From contig NC_067197.1 in NCBI RefSeq assembly GCF_000699445.3, positions 30,983,809-31,047,808 of the forward strand: 64,000 nucleotides of DNA, read 5' to 3'. The translations under genes and the position numbers were made by a program. The DNA comes from Schistosoma haematobium (lineage: Eukaryota; Platyhelminthes; Trematoda; Strigeidida; Schistosomatidae). The stretch's first letter is position 1. Each line of letters starts with the position of its first letter. The notes beneath the pieces are model-generated. The model made no database searches and was not told where the DNA came from. It was given only the letters and a program-made list of their open reading frames with translations. This document shows positions 48,917 through 61,420 of the stretch, piece by piece.

Positions 48917-49740
48917 ACTCATATACTTTCTTATCCTTCATTCTCTCATCTTTTTTATTCTTTCTCTTAAATGTATCGATTGCTTGTGTTACGTTTATGC
49001 TTTGTATGTATGTATGGGTGTTTGTAAATATGATGAATATACTTGAGCTAATCTACTCTTGTCTGGTTTTCATATGCTTAAATGAATATTCTTAAATTGT
49101 TGCTTATAGATCTAGTCACTCGCTGTTTAATCAATTGATGGAAAGTTGTTAATGATGATACTATAGGGTTTGTACATTTCATCTTGTTGAATTATATTCA
49201 TTTCCATTTCCAATCAATATTTCCGTCATATATATATACTTCATGCTCAATATATCTTTATTTTCCTTCCTTTCTATTCACCGAAGTATGTGTATTATCT
49301 TCAGTCTATCAAACGATAATGTGCAGTATTATATATATTTATATATCTATTTTTCTCTATTTCTCCATTTTCTTTTCACATATTTGTGTAATATATTTCA
49401 TGTGGTTTCATTTGATCCTAACAGTAGTAGAATAACGGTAATAGTAATAGTATTTATGATTATTATTATTTTTTATGATACTGTTGAATTTGTACATGAT
49501 CAGCAAAAAGAAAAAAAACACAAGTTGGTACTGCATTTATTTATTACCATTTTCATATTCATAAATTTATAGTTTTGAATGAGGCTAGATTGTTTTTTTT
49601 GTTGCTACTTGGTAATTAATGTTGATGTTTTGTTTCACTCATGTTAACGTAATTTCTATAATTTGTTTCTTTTATGTTGCTAGAGGAAAATTAACCCAGA
49701 GATATTCAATATTATGCTTGTGTGCGTGTATGTGAATAAA
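48917..49740 (+). terminator. PP2C 3' UTR and candidate poly(A) signal
   Basis: T-rich sequence follows the stop. AATAAA occurs at 49735-49740 and again near 50051. Hydrophobic frames at 49184-49572 are translations of T-rich UTR and are not genes. The transcript end cannot be fixed from sequence. Confidence 0.4.
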
Positions 49741-52190
49741 TATGAATCTAATCATTTAAAGTCAAAGATATTTTTCTTTCTATACAAATAAGTCATTCAT
49801 TGGTCTCAATGTTGTCTCATTTAAATATTGTTATGAGCACTAGATGATCAATAATAATACAAGTAGTGTTGAACATAAGAATTATTGAATATCCGGTACT
49901 GTTTATTCTTTTATTAATTATTATTTAGTAAATATGTTTACATATACAGAGGAGAGTATGTAGTTATAACAAACTGAACAATACTAGCCATGGGTTTACA
50001 AAAAAAAATGAGTAGGTCCTATATTGTGCTTTTTTTCCAATGTTGTACTCAATAAATATGTATCTTCAATATGATAATATTTTGATGCACCAATGCCAAC
50101 TTATATGCATTTAATTTGTTGATATATTTTTCTTTTGTTTTTTTTATTTATTTATTTACATTGTTATATAAGATGATTAATTAATAACAAACTGTATGTA
50201 ACAGAATATTTGTATTTGTAGTAAGCTATTTGTAACCAGTTTTGAAGATGAAAACTTAATGTTTCATTAAAATATTTGTTACGCGTAAATTTATTCACAT
50301 TAAACATGTGTAACAGATTTTCTTTTTGTTTTAGTGATATCTGGAACCTCGTTCATTTTTATGCATAGGTTGTTTTTCCTTATATTGGGCAGTTCAAAGT
50401 TTCTGTTAGTTTTCATTTCGTTTAATTCACTTAAGAATTTCACATGAATTTTGGATATTAATTCGTTTAGTTGGTAATTACATAGTCGTTCAATGAATTT
50501 ATCATTAAATGGTGTAAATCATAACAAGACAGCTTAGTGCTCTTTTTTTTCAATAAACAGATTTCACATTGACTAGACTTATATACTATCAAGAATAACG
50601 ATAAGTTATCAGCTTTTCAAGTTATTATATTGACTACTAAAATTCCTAGTTATATCAACTGCACTGAATATTCAAAGATAAAATTAAGTTATTATTTACT
50701 GTACGATATTTCTGTAGTTCACCACATATGTACGAATAAAGTAACCATGTATCATGAAATAGTTAAGTCAGTTTAGTGAATTCATGGTAAGAGCTAAATA
50801 CAATGTCTAATATTACAAATAGAGAAGAGTTATGAAAAGAAAGAGGTATTTTTTGGAACAGATTATTTTGAATTTGTCATTTGCATCATGTTTTAATTTT
50901 GAGTAAAATAGCATTGATAACCTAGAAGCGCTAGAAAGCTATTGTCTTCTATTTTGGGACTTCTTTTCAGTGACCACCGACAACTCTTCCAGGAATCAGA
51001 CAGAAGTTATCCAGACCCCACAAGATATGAGTCATCTTCAAACCAGAGATGACAAATAGCTTTCGTATTTGTATACTTATAAACAAACAGTATAAAGCTT
51101 AGAAAGTTCCTAGTAATCTTTATTAAATGTTAAATTTCATAAGAACACATTTGTGATGCGGAGATATTATACTATGGAAAATGACGATTTTCTTAGTTCC
51201 ATCGACTATCTTTGTTTTCGCATAATACTACCTAGTATTCATTCAACGAATTGTTTTTTAGTTGATCTCTTTTGTTTATTGTCCAGTAATTAGTAATAGG
51301 AAAGTGTTATGCAAGATTCCACAATAATGTACATTAAGTTCAAGAAGGAGATATCAAATAACTGTAAGCCACTGACAAATTGAGTCCACGAAAACTCATA
51401 ATATAAATCTACTGGTTTTTTTCATTGATACATTCTCCATCTGTTTAATCAGGAAATTAAGCTTTGAGTAATAATAATGTCCTTTGGGGGGATTTTCACA
51501 CACTTGTATAAACACTTTTCTTAATAATCTATTGTCAAATAAGTTAAAGTAGATCGTTTGTTTCTCTTTCAGTTGTCTATACCAGTATATTACATAATTC
51601 TGCTCTTGATATCAACAATTCACTATTCGAGTTAAATTGTATTTACTGTCATTTTCATATAGCATTTTGATTTTTAATATTTTTGGCATATAATGTCATG
51701 ATGTAATCCATAGGATAATAATCAATTTATAACTGATTGGAGGTGAATTCTAAGTAATTGATTATCGAATTTCAATAAATTATTTCACTTTAATCAATCG
51801 ATAATGGTATAAAATAAAATAATGAAAGGTTACAGTTTCAATTCAAACTAATGTGAATAAAAGTTACAAAAAGAAAAAGAAATTAGTGTCAGCTCTAGAA
51901 ACAAAAAAATGTTAAAGATGTATAGAAATTCATTAAAATGTAAAAAATAGAAAATGATAAATTTAACCGTTAACCTAAGTTTACTAAGCGTGATTTAATG
52001 ATAACTAGGTTAGATGCTTATTAAAATTTTGATAAAATATTGTACTATACCATGCTAATACAATATTTAAAGCAATTAACACGAATTGAGTATTATATAT
52101 GTATATATTTCCGTTAATAGATACTTTGTAAAGTGTTAGTAACAAAAGTTTTGAAAAAATGAATTCAATTCATTTTGGCTATTCTAAATC
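49741..52190. other. AT-rich intergenic sequence
   Basis: No coding frame or recognised repeat. It may contain the distal PP2C 3' end. Confidence 0.45.
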
Positions 52191-52425
52191 TCACTGATTG
52201 AAATCATGGGTCAATTGAAGCTAGACCACCATGGAAAACCTGAAATCACTGGACGGCCGTTTCGTCCTAGTATGGGACTCCTCGACAGTGCGCATCCACG
52301 ATCATGCACCCCGCGAGATTCGGACCCATGACATATCAGTCTCGCGCCAGGCGCTCAATCAACTAGACCACTGAGCCGGCATCCAACAGTGTTAATGTCT
52401 AACTTCAACCAATCCACGAAGTTGC
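52191..52425 (-). repeat. tRNA-derived SINE with hammerhead motif, copy A
   Basis: On the minus strand it reads from a tRNA-like head with box A (TGGTCTAGTTGA, complement of 52361-52372) and box B (GGGTCCGAATC, complement of 52318-52328), through the hammerhead motif, to the tail CCATGGTGGTCTAGCTTCAA and a TTTCAATCAGTGA end. The boxes fit an internal RNA polymerase III promoter. It faces head-to-head with copy B. Confidence 0.75.
52247..52291 (-). ncRNA. Hammerhead ribozyme remnant, SINE copy A
   Basis: The motif has GUCC/GGAC stem II, GAAAC and cleavage triplet GUC, with the ACGG/CCGT stem III typical of the short schistosome type. The CUGA of the core reads UCGA because of a two-base change (CTGTCGAGGA where intact copies have CTGCTGAGGA). 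Predicted inactive. Confidence 0.55.
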
Positions 52426-52429
52426 GCCA

Positions 52430-52590
52430 CCGTAAACCATTGTTTTCAGTGAGCTGATATCTCGCGGGGTGTGGGATCGTGGATGCGCACTGCTGAGGCG
52501 TCCCATACTAGGGCGAAACGGCCGTCCAGTGCTTCCAGGTTTTTCATGGTGGTCTAGCTTCAATTGACTCACGATTTCAATCAGTGAAAT
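52430..52590 (+). repeat. SINE with hammerhead motif, copy B (headless)
   Basis: The plus strand matches copy A from CTCGCGGGGTG onward through the hammerhead to ATTTCAATCAGTGA. The box A part of the tRNA-like head is missing. With copy A it forms an inverted repeat with arms of about 135-140 bp (52191-52325 and 52450-52588). Confidence 0.75.
52487..52532 (+). ncRNA. Hammerhead ribozyme remnant, SINE copy B
   Basis: Stem I is GCACTG/CAGTGC (perfect), the core CTGAGGC, stem II GTCC/GGGC, then GAAAC and GTC|CAGTGC. The only core defect is the last base of CUGANGA (A9), here C. That adenine is essential in known hammerheads, so cleavage should be weak or absent. Confidence 0.6.
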
Positions 52591-52594
52591 TTCT

Positions 52595-53917
52595 AAAAAT
52601 CTCCACAAAACCCCTTCTGATATCCAAATAAACATTAGTTTTATGTTTCGGAGATCCAGAAAATCGCTCGAGAAGAACTCAAAGGTGCCGTGAAAACTGG
52701 AAAACATCTTATCCAGTCAGCGAACAATAAAGTATCTAGGACGTAAAGTCATATTTGTGACTGGATGATTGCCAATCCTGCTACTATGTTTAGCAGGATT
52801 CCAGAAGCCCAAGGCCATCTGAAATGCTATAAATACCCTAGATTTTCTGCACATAAACTAACCCTGAAGTAAAGCGTTCTTTCCATATTTTGCGTGCTCA
52901 AGTAAGGGAAATCATGGACAAGTATAGAATCGAGAATCAAGTTAAAGGGAGAGACAGTCAAGATCGAGGTGGACAGGATAAGTTGTTAGCCATATGTGGG
53001 GAAATTCTAATACTGCAATTCCACTTGAAGTTTTTGCTGAGGACATTGTTCAGAAAAAAACAGTGATATCTCCACGATTAAACCGTCGAGCTCTGAGAAC
53101 GAAACTCTAAACTTATCTGTGAGCTATAAATCTGCAACCCCATCTTAAAGATGATATGACGTTCTGTTGAGCAAAGAGTTTTTCTCAGGGATTTTGAAAT
53201 TTGCCTTTTCTACTTTACCACAGCCATTTCTTGTTCAAGTTCAATATTCGTGAAAACTTTTCAACTCTAGATAATCTATCAGGTGTTAAGTTTCTATCGA
53301 TGAATCAAGGCGAATAATCACATCAGTCGAAGTTAACTATTAGAATTTATATATGGCTGAATAATAGCTTTTTTGTCAAAAGTAATATGACAGGACTATA
53401 CCATGACACATGTTCTATTGAACTGAAAATGACTATTCACCGCTCCTCTCCCATGCTAATAAGACAATCTATTAATCAATTATATAGAGATTGCAATAGT
53501 TCATTTCTTAAAAATCATGGTAAGGATTGTGTTTAGGAAAACAAAATCTTGATGATCAAACCACTTACTACAGAGTTGAAACCTTAACAAATCCCACTTC
53601 CTAGCTAAACATCTCCATTTTCTCAAATGTTGGCTTGATAAGGGTAATAAGGCATAATAAAAATTACAGTTAGATATCAAAGTTACTAGAAACGGTAATT
53701 CTAACAGTGGAAATTATTACGATATAAGATAGATACAGAGGTGAGAACGTTTTGATGGTTTATTAATTACCTTATCGATCTTCAGCAATTACCATATAGT
53801 CAAAATAATTTCCATATCACTCTTGACGTTTTACTATTAGTGGGTATGGCCAGAAAAACCATTTTTGAAGTTATTACTTCTTCATATTCAGTTGATTATT
53901 ATTATTATTTTAACGCA
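52595..53917. other. Intergenic sequence
   Basis: No supported gene or family-assigned repeat. Confidence 0.4.
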
Positions 53918-54370
53918 TAGATATTGGTACAAGAAGGCACCAAATACATATGCGCCACACAAATCTCATTCGATATGTGTGAGGGCTGTGGTACTGCCCG
54001 GGTGCCCAAACCGAAGCAGGTGGTTTTCTTAGGGGTCCACTCCCCGAGCCTTTGACCTAAAAGTCTTTTTCACAAGGCAGTGGAGCATCGTAAGGAGATG
54101 CAGTCGCATGGAAGCCGGTGACCAACGATTAGTTCATACGCCACTTGTTCCTTCAGGATACTGGAGCCCACGTGCACCAATGGTTTGGGATCCGGTTAAA
54201 GCGCCGGACATTCGATTTTCGTCCTCTCATTCTTGTAAACAACACCCCCGCCACGAGAAGGCAGTGAGTAGGACTTCCCTGGCAGAGGCTATATACGCGT
54301 GGCCATGTGAGAGTATTTCGAGAGGGAGAGCGGACTCTCCCCACTCTCAGCCGTATCAGGGCATTTGGGG
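53918..54370 (-). repeat. Inverted second copy of the GC-rich repeat from PP2C intron 2
   Basis: The reverse complement aligns with 40755-41210, including GGCGGGGGTGTTGTTTAC, TGGTGCACGTGGGCT and CTAAGAAAACCACCTGCTTCGG. Both copies carry private insertions: this one keeps a GTGAAAAAGACTTTTAGGTC block the intron copy lacks. Reading frames here (for example 54108-54416) are incidental. Confidence 0.65.
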
Positions 54371-56380
54371 GTTGGATTATTGTTTCCAGTCACTTCAGAT
54401 TTCTAAAAATATGTAAAAACAATTACAATGGGTCAGTCAGTCATACTAAGCGTAAAAGCTGGACCATATTGGCGACGGTTGAAGTTAGTGCACTGCATTA
54501 TCGCAGCGAGATGGGATCGATAACATAGACCTCAATGTAGTAGAAATAGATATAGCGTCAGTAGTACGAAAGATTGTGGATTTGGAAAGAAGGTACCAAG
54601 AGATTCTGGGGCTCAAGATCTAAGAGAATACATAGAATGGATGAATTTAGACCATTTTATCCGATTATGTCCCATATCATCCACCATCTCCAACGTCTTG
54701 TTACGGTAAACGTGCAGACCCCGACCAAGTGATGTGCACCCACTCAAATTGTTCAATCAAGTTGTAAATGACCTCATGGATTGATGTAACGCTTCAGTTT
54801 GATCGATTTTATCTTTATAGCAGTCTACTTCTACGCTAGATAATATCTCCCATTGACGTAGGTCTTTCATAAGATTAACATAACCTCATTCAAACAGTTA
54901 CACTTTTATTGTCTTAATTTAATGCTTACAGAGATTGTATAACTTCGTTTGTGTAACGGAAATAAACATTGTTTATAAATACCTATAATTTCACTATCCG
55001 TTTTTAATCTGCCTTTTAAATAATTGTTATTGGAAGAAAGGGTCTACATTCATTAGAAACGGGCGAAAGATCAAAACCTCTACTTCAAAACGAAGAAATC
55101 TACATTAAATTTTTTGAAAATATCATTATTCCTGTAAATACAAGATCAATAGCTAGTTCAGTTCTTCAATTTCAAATCCAAATTCCTTTAAAAAACTATT
55201 TTGCTTCGGTTCTTTAGGAGATCAGTATAATTTTTGTCAGCATTTCTGTTTTCCTCTAATGGTTTTTCTTGATTGGCTGTAAGATGTTTACGTACGATCG
55301 ATTTGAAATTCCTGGTATCTCTACAAGTTGTTCGTTAACGGAATTGTGGTCGTAATACTATTTCAAAGGATTAAATTATAATCCAATTAATAAGTTTCAA
55401 AAGTTATGAATTTATCTTCTGTTGATTAGTGGATCTCTGTAACATACATGAGGTACTTTTACATATAACCATCTACTTTAACATATTTCTTAACGTCTTT
55501 TGCTTCAAATAACCGGTGTTGGATATTCTAATTGGCAGTTTACCTGGATTTATATCTAAGACTAACGTTCAGTAAGACAATGAAAACTAAACATTTGATC
55601 TGGATTTGTTTCAACAGTTATTTCCTCAGTGTCAGTAACCGTTTTCAGTTTCGTGTAATTATGCTTCCATTACATCATAATGTTATCAATTCACAAAACT
55701 TCTGTGACAAGTAGTTGTTCCTTTTTTTTCTGTAATACAAACTATTGTCGAAATTAAGGATATACCAAAGGAAAAAAAATACAGAATTTGAGTAAATATC
55801 ATCATTAGTATGATAATATCATATATAAGATAATGTAACTTTAATACTGAAATCTAAAATTTCAAATTTTTAGAAAGCCAAATGATATAGAATTATCTTA
55901 TGAAAACAAGTTTCAAAAGGACACACCATTCAATTCAAAATACCGCCCACAAGATAATTACTTATAAATTTAGATCATAGACAATGAATTTTCATCTTTC
56001 AATATGATAAATCTTATTTGAAAAGAAAAACAAACAAACAAGTCACCTATTTAGCATTAGAATCTATTCCAAAGATTATTTTCTAATTAAATCTTCCTAT
56101 GTCATAACTCTTTATGTTATTTATCATGATAAATAATAAAAGTCATATGATTAAATATTCAATAAATAAATAAATGAAAATTATGTTGAAAACTGATATA
56201 TGATACTTTTAAAAGAGAAAGTAACACGAAAGATCATGACAATTGGTGACTGTACTTAGTTGACACCATTACATTTCAAATCCGTTTTTCTCTTTCACTC
56301 TATGTGTGGTGCTAAAGGTTGTTAAATAATAAAAAGAAAATTGTTTTTCTTCTATAATCAACTTTTTGTACTTAAAATAA
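54371..56380. other. Intergenic sequence
   Basis: Mostly AT-rich. The part 54530-54800 is less AT-rich and may be another old repeat. No gene is supported. Confidence 0.4.
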
Positions 56381-56480
56381 TGCGCACTGTTAAGGAGTCC
56401 TATACTAAGACGAAATGATTGTTTAATGCTTCCTGATTTTCCATGGTGGTCTAGCTTTAATTGATTCATGAATTCAACTG
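56381..56480 (+). repeat. Decayed SINE tail with hammerhead remnant
   Basis: It contains GCGCACTG-TTAAGGAGTCC-TATACTAAGACGAAA followed by the family tail TTTTCCATGGTGGTCTAGCTT and TTGATTCATGAATTCAA. The ribozyme core is broken (TTAAGGA, GAAAT) and the tRNA-like head is absent. Confidence 0.6.
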
Positions 56481-58556
56481 TTAAATTATAAATTTGTTTG
56501 AATACTCTATTTTGTTTGTTTATATTGATTATATCCGTGTGCGAACAGTCCACGGGTGAACTCGAAGAAGGTCTAAGTAGCTCAGAAAGAGTTGAGGGTA
56601 TTCCATCCAATTATCTTTTGGGAGAATGTTCCAGAATCACGACGTGTAGCTTCCTTATTGGACAAATGCTAATAACTCCCCATATGTGGATTGGAGGATA
56701 ATAATGATGATTTCGTTTATACTAAAAACTATAAAGACCTGGCAGTTTTGTATCATAATTGACACTGTTTGGAATACTATTCCTTTAACTTGTCTCCTGT
56801 CCTTTCATCTGCAACTTGGAGGCTTCTAGTGCTCACGTTATACGCGGTGTATTAAGAATCTATGCTCAAGATATAACAGTCCGGATGAAAAAAGAAATGT
56901 GTAACAGTATGAATGTACATATGAGGTTTTAGTGTTAAACAATTCAAATGATGATACCCTTTTGGATAATTACTTATGATTGGTTTGGTCTAGTGAGAAT
57001 ATAGAAATCATTGTTCACAAATTAGTGATAATTTCAATGATTGTCGAATATTATTAGTGTTTGATAATTTTGATTCTGAAGAAAATGTACACATATAAAA
57101 CTTCATACTAATAAATTTATATGTGATATTTGTATGTAATACTGGGTAAGTTCTACGTTCAATGAATTGATTCACTAAAGCAACAACAAATGTAATAAAA
57201 ATATTGTCTTCAAATGTGTGAAACAGAAGGGAAGTTCTACATTAAGTTCATTGAATATATTCTAACAAACATTCACTTAGTATAAATGAATGGATTCAAC
57301 TATGCAATTCCTACACATTCAGTTGGTATGTGAGACGTACGTTTGGATTTCGTTGAAATATACTTAATTTTTATCGAATCATATAAAACTTCAAATGTAA
57401 TTTTAATGTCTAACTATTACAAATTGTAAATTAGATGATGAAAACTTTAATAAAAAGGTGAATATATTTCATTTCACTTAAACTGTTTTACTCAGTTCAC
57501 TAGGTATTGTTTACCTGTAACTTCCCGTTGTTATTTAGGTCTGCAATTGATCAGTCTCTTGTTGGCAGATGCGCATCTTCTGCGAACTGCCACGATATTG
57601 CCTTAGATCACAAGCTTTATAATCTGTTACTTATTTTCTTTCTAAACAATGAAATAATTGAAATCATGTGCATAAAAAATGGTATTTATATCTGTTTTAT
57701 AATTACAAAGTCTATTACGAAAAAATCGTTTCATTTTATTCTGTAACTAATTATTAATCTCACAAAAATCTGTTAAACAAACGAATTCATTCTGTAGAAC
57801 AGATTATTGTCTGTGGTGTTTTACAAAAGTGTAGTGAACGAGAACACAAGTGGGGGGCAATCCAATGTATTTGAGTACAAAATTACAAAATATCTTAGTA
57901 AAATCTGAGAACCATACAATAAATGTTTTATTTGCAAAATATCAGTCAATCGTCTCAGACTTCATTGTTCCTTCGTTTTCACACCAATCATTCTCTGTTC
58001 TCTTTCTCTTTTCTTTGATCTTCTAAACCTTCTACATCCAGGTATTTCAATTTCGACTGATGATACATACTACTTATATCTGTCGACATTAGTAGCACAC
58101 ACCACAGTAGCATTGATGTTCATTTAAATTATTTTCATTATATTACTGGACAACTCAATCATAATATTATCAAGTAATAGTTGTGTAAATAAGCTGATTC
58201 AACATATGAATCCGATCGCTTATTTTTTATCGATGATGATATTTTTTTAATCGTACGATATTAATAATGAGTTAAATGCGATAAGCTATTTACTGGTTCA
58301 TGGTTACAAATTGAATAAGTAGTTTCGTCTTATCACGTTTCATTAACTTTAAACAAAAGTTTGTAATAGTGTGGTATTATTTGATTTTATTTTGTGAGTA
58401 AACACTTCAACTGTGTACTAATATCATCATTTTTGAAATGTGATGAAGGTCGATTCAGATACGATTGCTATCTAAATGGTGTTATTGAAATTAAACAATT
58501 ACTAATTACAATCAGAAAGGGGTTTTATGGATATTAATGTACTTTTAATAGTTAAA
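56481..58556. other. AT-rich intergenic sequence
   Basis: The small segment 57530-57600 is less AT-rich, but I cannot assign it. No gene. Confidence 0.4.
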
Positions 58557-58715
58557 TCCATGAATCATTTGAAACTTGAATGCCATTGAAAACATGGAAG
58601 CACTGAATGGCCGTTTCGTTCTAGTATGGGATTCCTCAGCAGTGCGCATCCTCCATCCCGCCTCGCGAGATGTCGAACCCATGACCTGTCAGTGTCGCGC
58701 GCGGTCGCTTAATTA
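58557..58715 (-). repeat. SINE with hammerhead motif, copy C
   Basis: The minus strand carries a box-B-like GGGTTCGACATC, the hammerhead motif and a tail related to copies A and B. The far end of the tRNA-like head is eroded. Confidence 0.65.
58600..58645 (-). ncRNA. Hammerhead ribozyme motif with intact core, SINE copy C
   Basis: Read on the minus strand: GCACTG, CTGAGGA, a stem II region ATCC-loop-GAAC, GAAAC, GGCC, ATT, CAGTGC. The CUGANGA and GAAA core elements are intact and stem I pairs perfectly over 6 bp. The cleavage triplet AUU is allowed by the NUH rule but is slower than GUC. Stem II has two mismatches. This is the best candidate in the window for residual activity. Confidence 0.5.
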
Positions 58716-60056
58716 GTCGTATGTATATTGAGCCTTATCCGATTATTTTGATGGATTATGTGATAAATAGCCTGATTTAAATTGTATCACATTTGCTAGT
58801 CAATTAGTGTTATCGAATTTACCTCATTTATATAGAGATGTTCGGAGTATATTATTCAGGGCTCAATAATCTAAATCGTTTGTTTAATATACCTACCTTG
58901 GGAGGGATATTTGGGAGAATTTTTTGACGGTTAGCGTATACTATTAAGCTGGGATTCTATTAAATGAAATAAATATCATAATGTTAATTGTCTAAATTCC
59001 TTAAAATACGCTTATAGTTGACAGATATTATTGATTACTTACCGATTTATTAAATTCGTGCGTCTATTTATGTTTTATGGACAAGAGAATTATATGATTA
59101 TATTTTCCCAAGTAAAAAGACTTACTAATTACCGATATGCTTAAGTCATTCTAACCAGTTACACAGATTGACTATTGATGCATCAGATTAAATACTCAGT
59201 TTAATGATCAATCTTTGACTATTTTAATTGAAGTGAACTACAAAACTACAATTACCTTAAACAGTCTAGTATAAAGCTACTTTCGAACTCAAAAGTTACA
59301 GGAATTATTATCAGAATCTAAATGTCATTTGTTATATCTCACAAGACAGTGGTTGATACTTGATACTGGCCACCTGTTTGAATATCTAGACTACCTGTTC
59401 CTACCATCTGTATATTTCAACAAGTTATGTGTTTCTGTTTGTTTTAATACATCATTTTATCTATTAGTCACATAATCTATTCAGGAGCGTTTATGAAACT
59501 TTTACGACCCTTCGCTGTACATGTCACGAAAAAGTACAATCAGAGACATCGTGGTAGCTGACAATATGCATTAAAAAAGAATGAACATTGATCATATGTT
59601 AATTTCTGAATTGCCGACATCTAACTGGCGATCACTAATTGTCAATATAGATTGTCTTCAATGCCTACTAAGTTAAAAACATGTATCATAATTGTGATGC
59701 AATCACAGTTACTCAATATCACTACAAGATCTTAATATACTTATCGTCAGGATCGATCAAGTAATAAGAAAAGGAAAGTTATTGAAATACTTTGTTCTGT
59801 AAATTATATGTTGTACCAATAACATAATATTGAATGAAACTATTAATGATTATAATAATAATGATACTTTAAGTCAAGATTTCATTGTTTTCTTCTAAAC
59901 AAATTAGAAGTAGACTTTCATCTAGGTAGATTATATTCATAGTGCATTTATGATAATCAGAGCTTTTTATTTTTATAGATTGGTTTAAATGTTTCAGTTA
60001 ATCAGAAGATAACTTTAAGTACAACTCTCATTTACTTTTATATTTACCATAAAACT
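58716..60056. other. AT-rich intergenic sequence
   Basis: Nothing recognisable. Confidence 0.45.
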
Positions 60057-60150
60057 ACTTTACTAGGATGAAACGGCCGTCCAGTGCTTCCATGTTTTCC
60101 ATGGTGGTCTAGCTTCAATTAACTCATGATTTCAATCAGTGAAATAAAGA
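60057..60150 (+). repeat. 5'-truncated SINE tail beginning inside the hammerhead
   Basis: It starts at CTAGGATGAAACGGCCGTC|CAGTGC and runs through CCATGGTGGTCTAGCTTCAA to ATTTCAATCAGTGAAAT. Only the GAAAC side, stem III and the cleavage site remain; the CUGANGA strand is missing. The truncation falls within the ribozyme, not at its cleavage site (60081/60082). Confidence 0.65.
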
Positions 60151-60954
60151 ATGATCAATCCAGTTCAAGTTTAATAGTGAAAATCTAGTATATCTCCATC
60201 TTTAGGGTGTTTAATACTAATTAATATAAATAATACTCAATAACTGTTGTTGTTGTTTTGTTTTTTTAACACTTGACTACTAGGATTTAACATTATGAAT
60301 TAAAATATCCACTTGTTAAACAATGAACTATATTAATCAGTAATTCTTTACAGTTTTGAATAAATCAGAGTTCTTAATTCTCATTTATTACTGGTATCAT
60401 TGTTTCTATCTCTTAGTTCTTCAATTCTTTAAGTTTTATCTTCTGATATGACTGAAGTGATGAACCAGTTTGTACATTGTCTTTTTGTTTTTATTTGAGT
60501 TATTATACTACTAAAATACTGACTAAAATAATAATTTATTATCAAATGTTTACGTAATCTATCAAAATTTACTTTGGATCTAAGTCCAATGTATTGATTT
60601 GAAATGGTTATTTGTAGACAAACAAATAAAGAAATCTATACATAGAATATTATTTGAAGAAGTTCTTATATTTTCATTCCTAGTTACAATATGAAAAATC
60701 AATAATATGTAACCAATCAAAATAAATCAAACTTCATTGTTGATAGACTATTCACATGATGAACGTCCAAATGGTATTAGATACATAAATAAATATTAAA
60801 ATGGATCAAATATAATTACATATAGGGGAAAAATAAAATTGTGTTATATTTTTTCTAAAATATTATAGTTTGTTGTTTATTTCAAATGATGAAACATTTT
60901 TTCATATAAATGAAATTGGATATTATGAAAAAATATTATTATTATTGAATTAAG
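60151..60954. other. AT-rich intergenic sequence
   Basis: No feature apart from simple AT-rich runs and an ATT triplet run near 60944-60952. Confidence 0.45.
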
Positions 60955-61420
60955 ATGGTAGTTGGAGGTAGTAAACTGGAAACCTTGGACAAACCTTTCG
61001 TGTTATTTGACAATCGTCAGCAAGGTGTACTTGTTATCTTGAGGGAACTGATGTTCCCTACTGGACTCGATCCTGTGTCATCCAGCTTCATAGTCAGAGC
61101 CATTATCATCACTGGGCTATCCTGGACACGACTGACCTTCTGTAGGATTGCGATGTATTTACTTTTGATTGATCACTGGATGGTGTATCAGGTCCTTCTT
61201 AGTACAGATCGAATCCTATCGACCAAGTTGGAATGGGGTCACTAGTCTAAGTCCAGGGTTTCCTGTTGACTACTTTCAACCACCATTTTATCTCAACATA
61301 GTGCACGCAATGTCGAGTCACCTAGACTTGTGGCCACATTGCAACTTGGTCGATATGATTCGATCTGCACTAAGAAGGATCTGACATATATGACATTGAT
61401 CACCACCCGGTGATCAATCA
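60955..61420 (+). repeat. Dispersed repeat of unknown class
   Basis: A GC-richer island in AT-rich DNA. The segment CAGCAAGGTGTACTTGTTAT recurs in degraded form at 3271-3335 (opposite strand). A box-B-like GGACTCGATCC lies near 61065. It ends in a perfect hairpin, TTGATCACC-ACCC-GGTGATCAA, at 61396-61417. Its 96- and 71-codon frames show no domain. Confidence 0.5.

Noticed and set aside
49184..49572. Hydrophobic frames of 83 and 109 codons
   Set aside because: These are translations of T-rich 3' UTR and flank (Phe/Ile/Tyr/Ser-rich), overlap each other in different phases, and have no conserved features.
54108..54416. A 102-codon plus-strand frame
   Set aside because: It is an incidental frame in the inverted copy of the GC-rich repeat; the homologous copy at 40755-41210 does not keep it.
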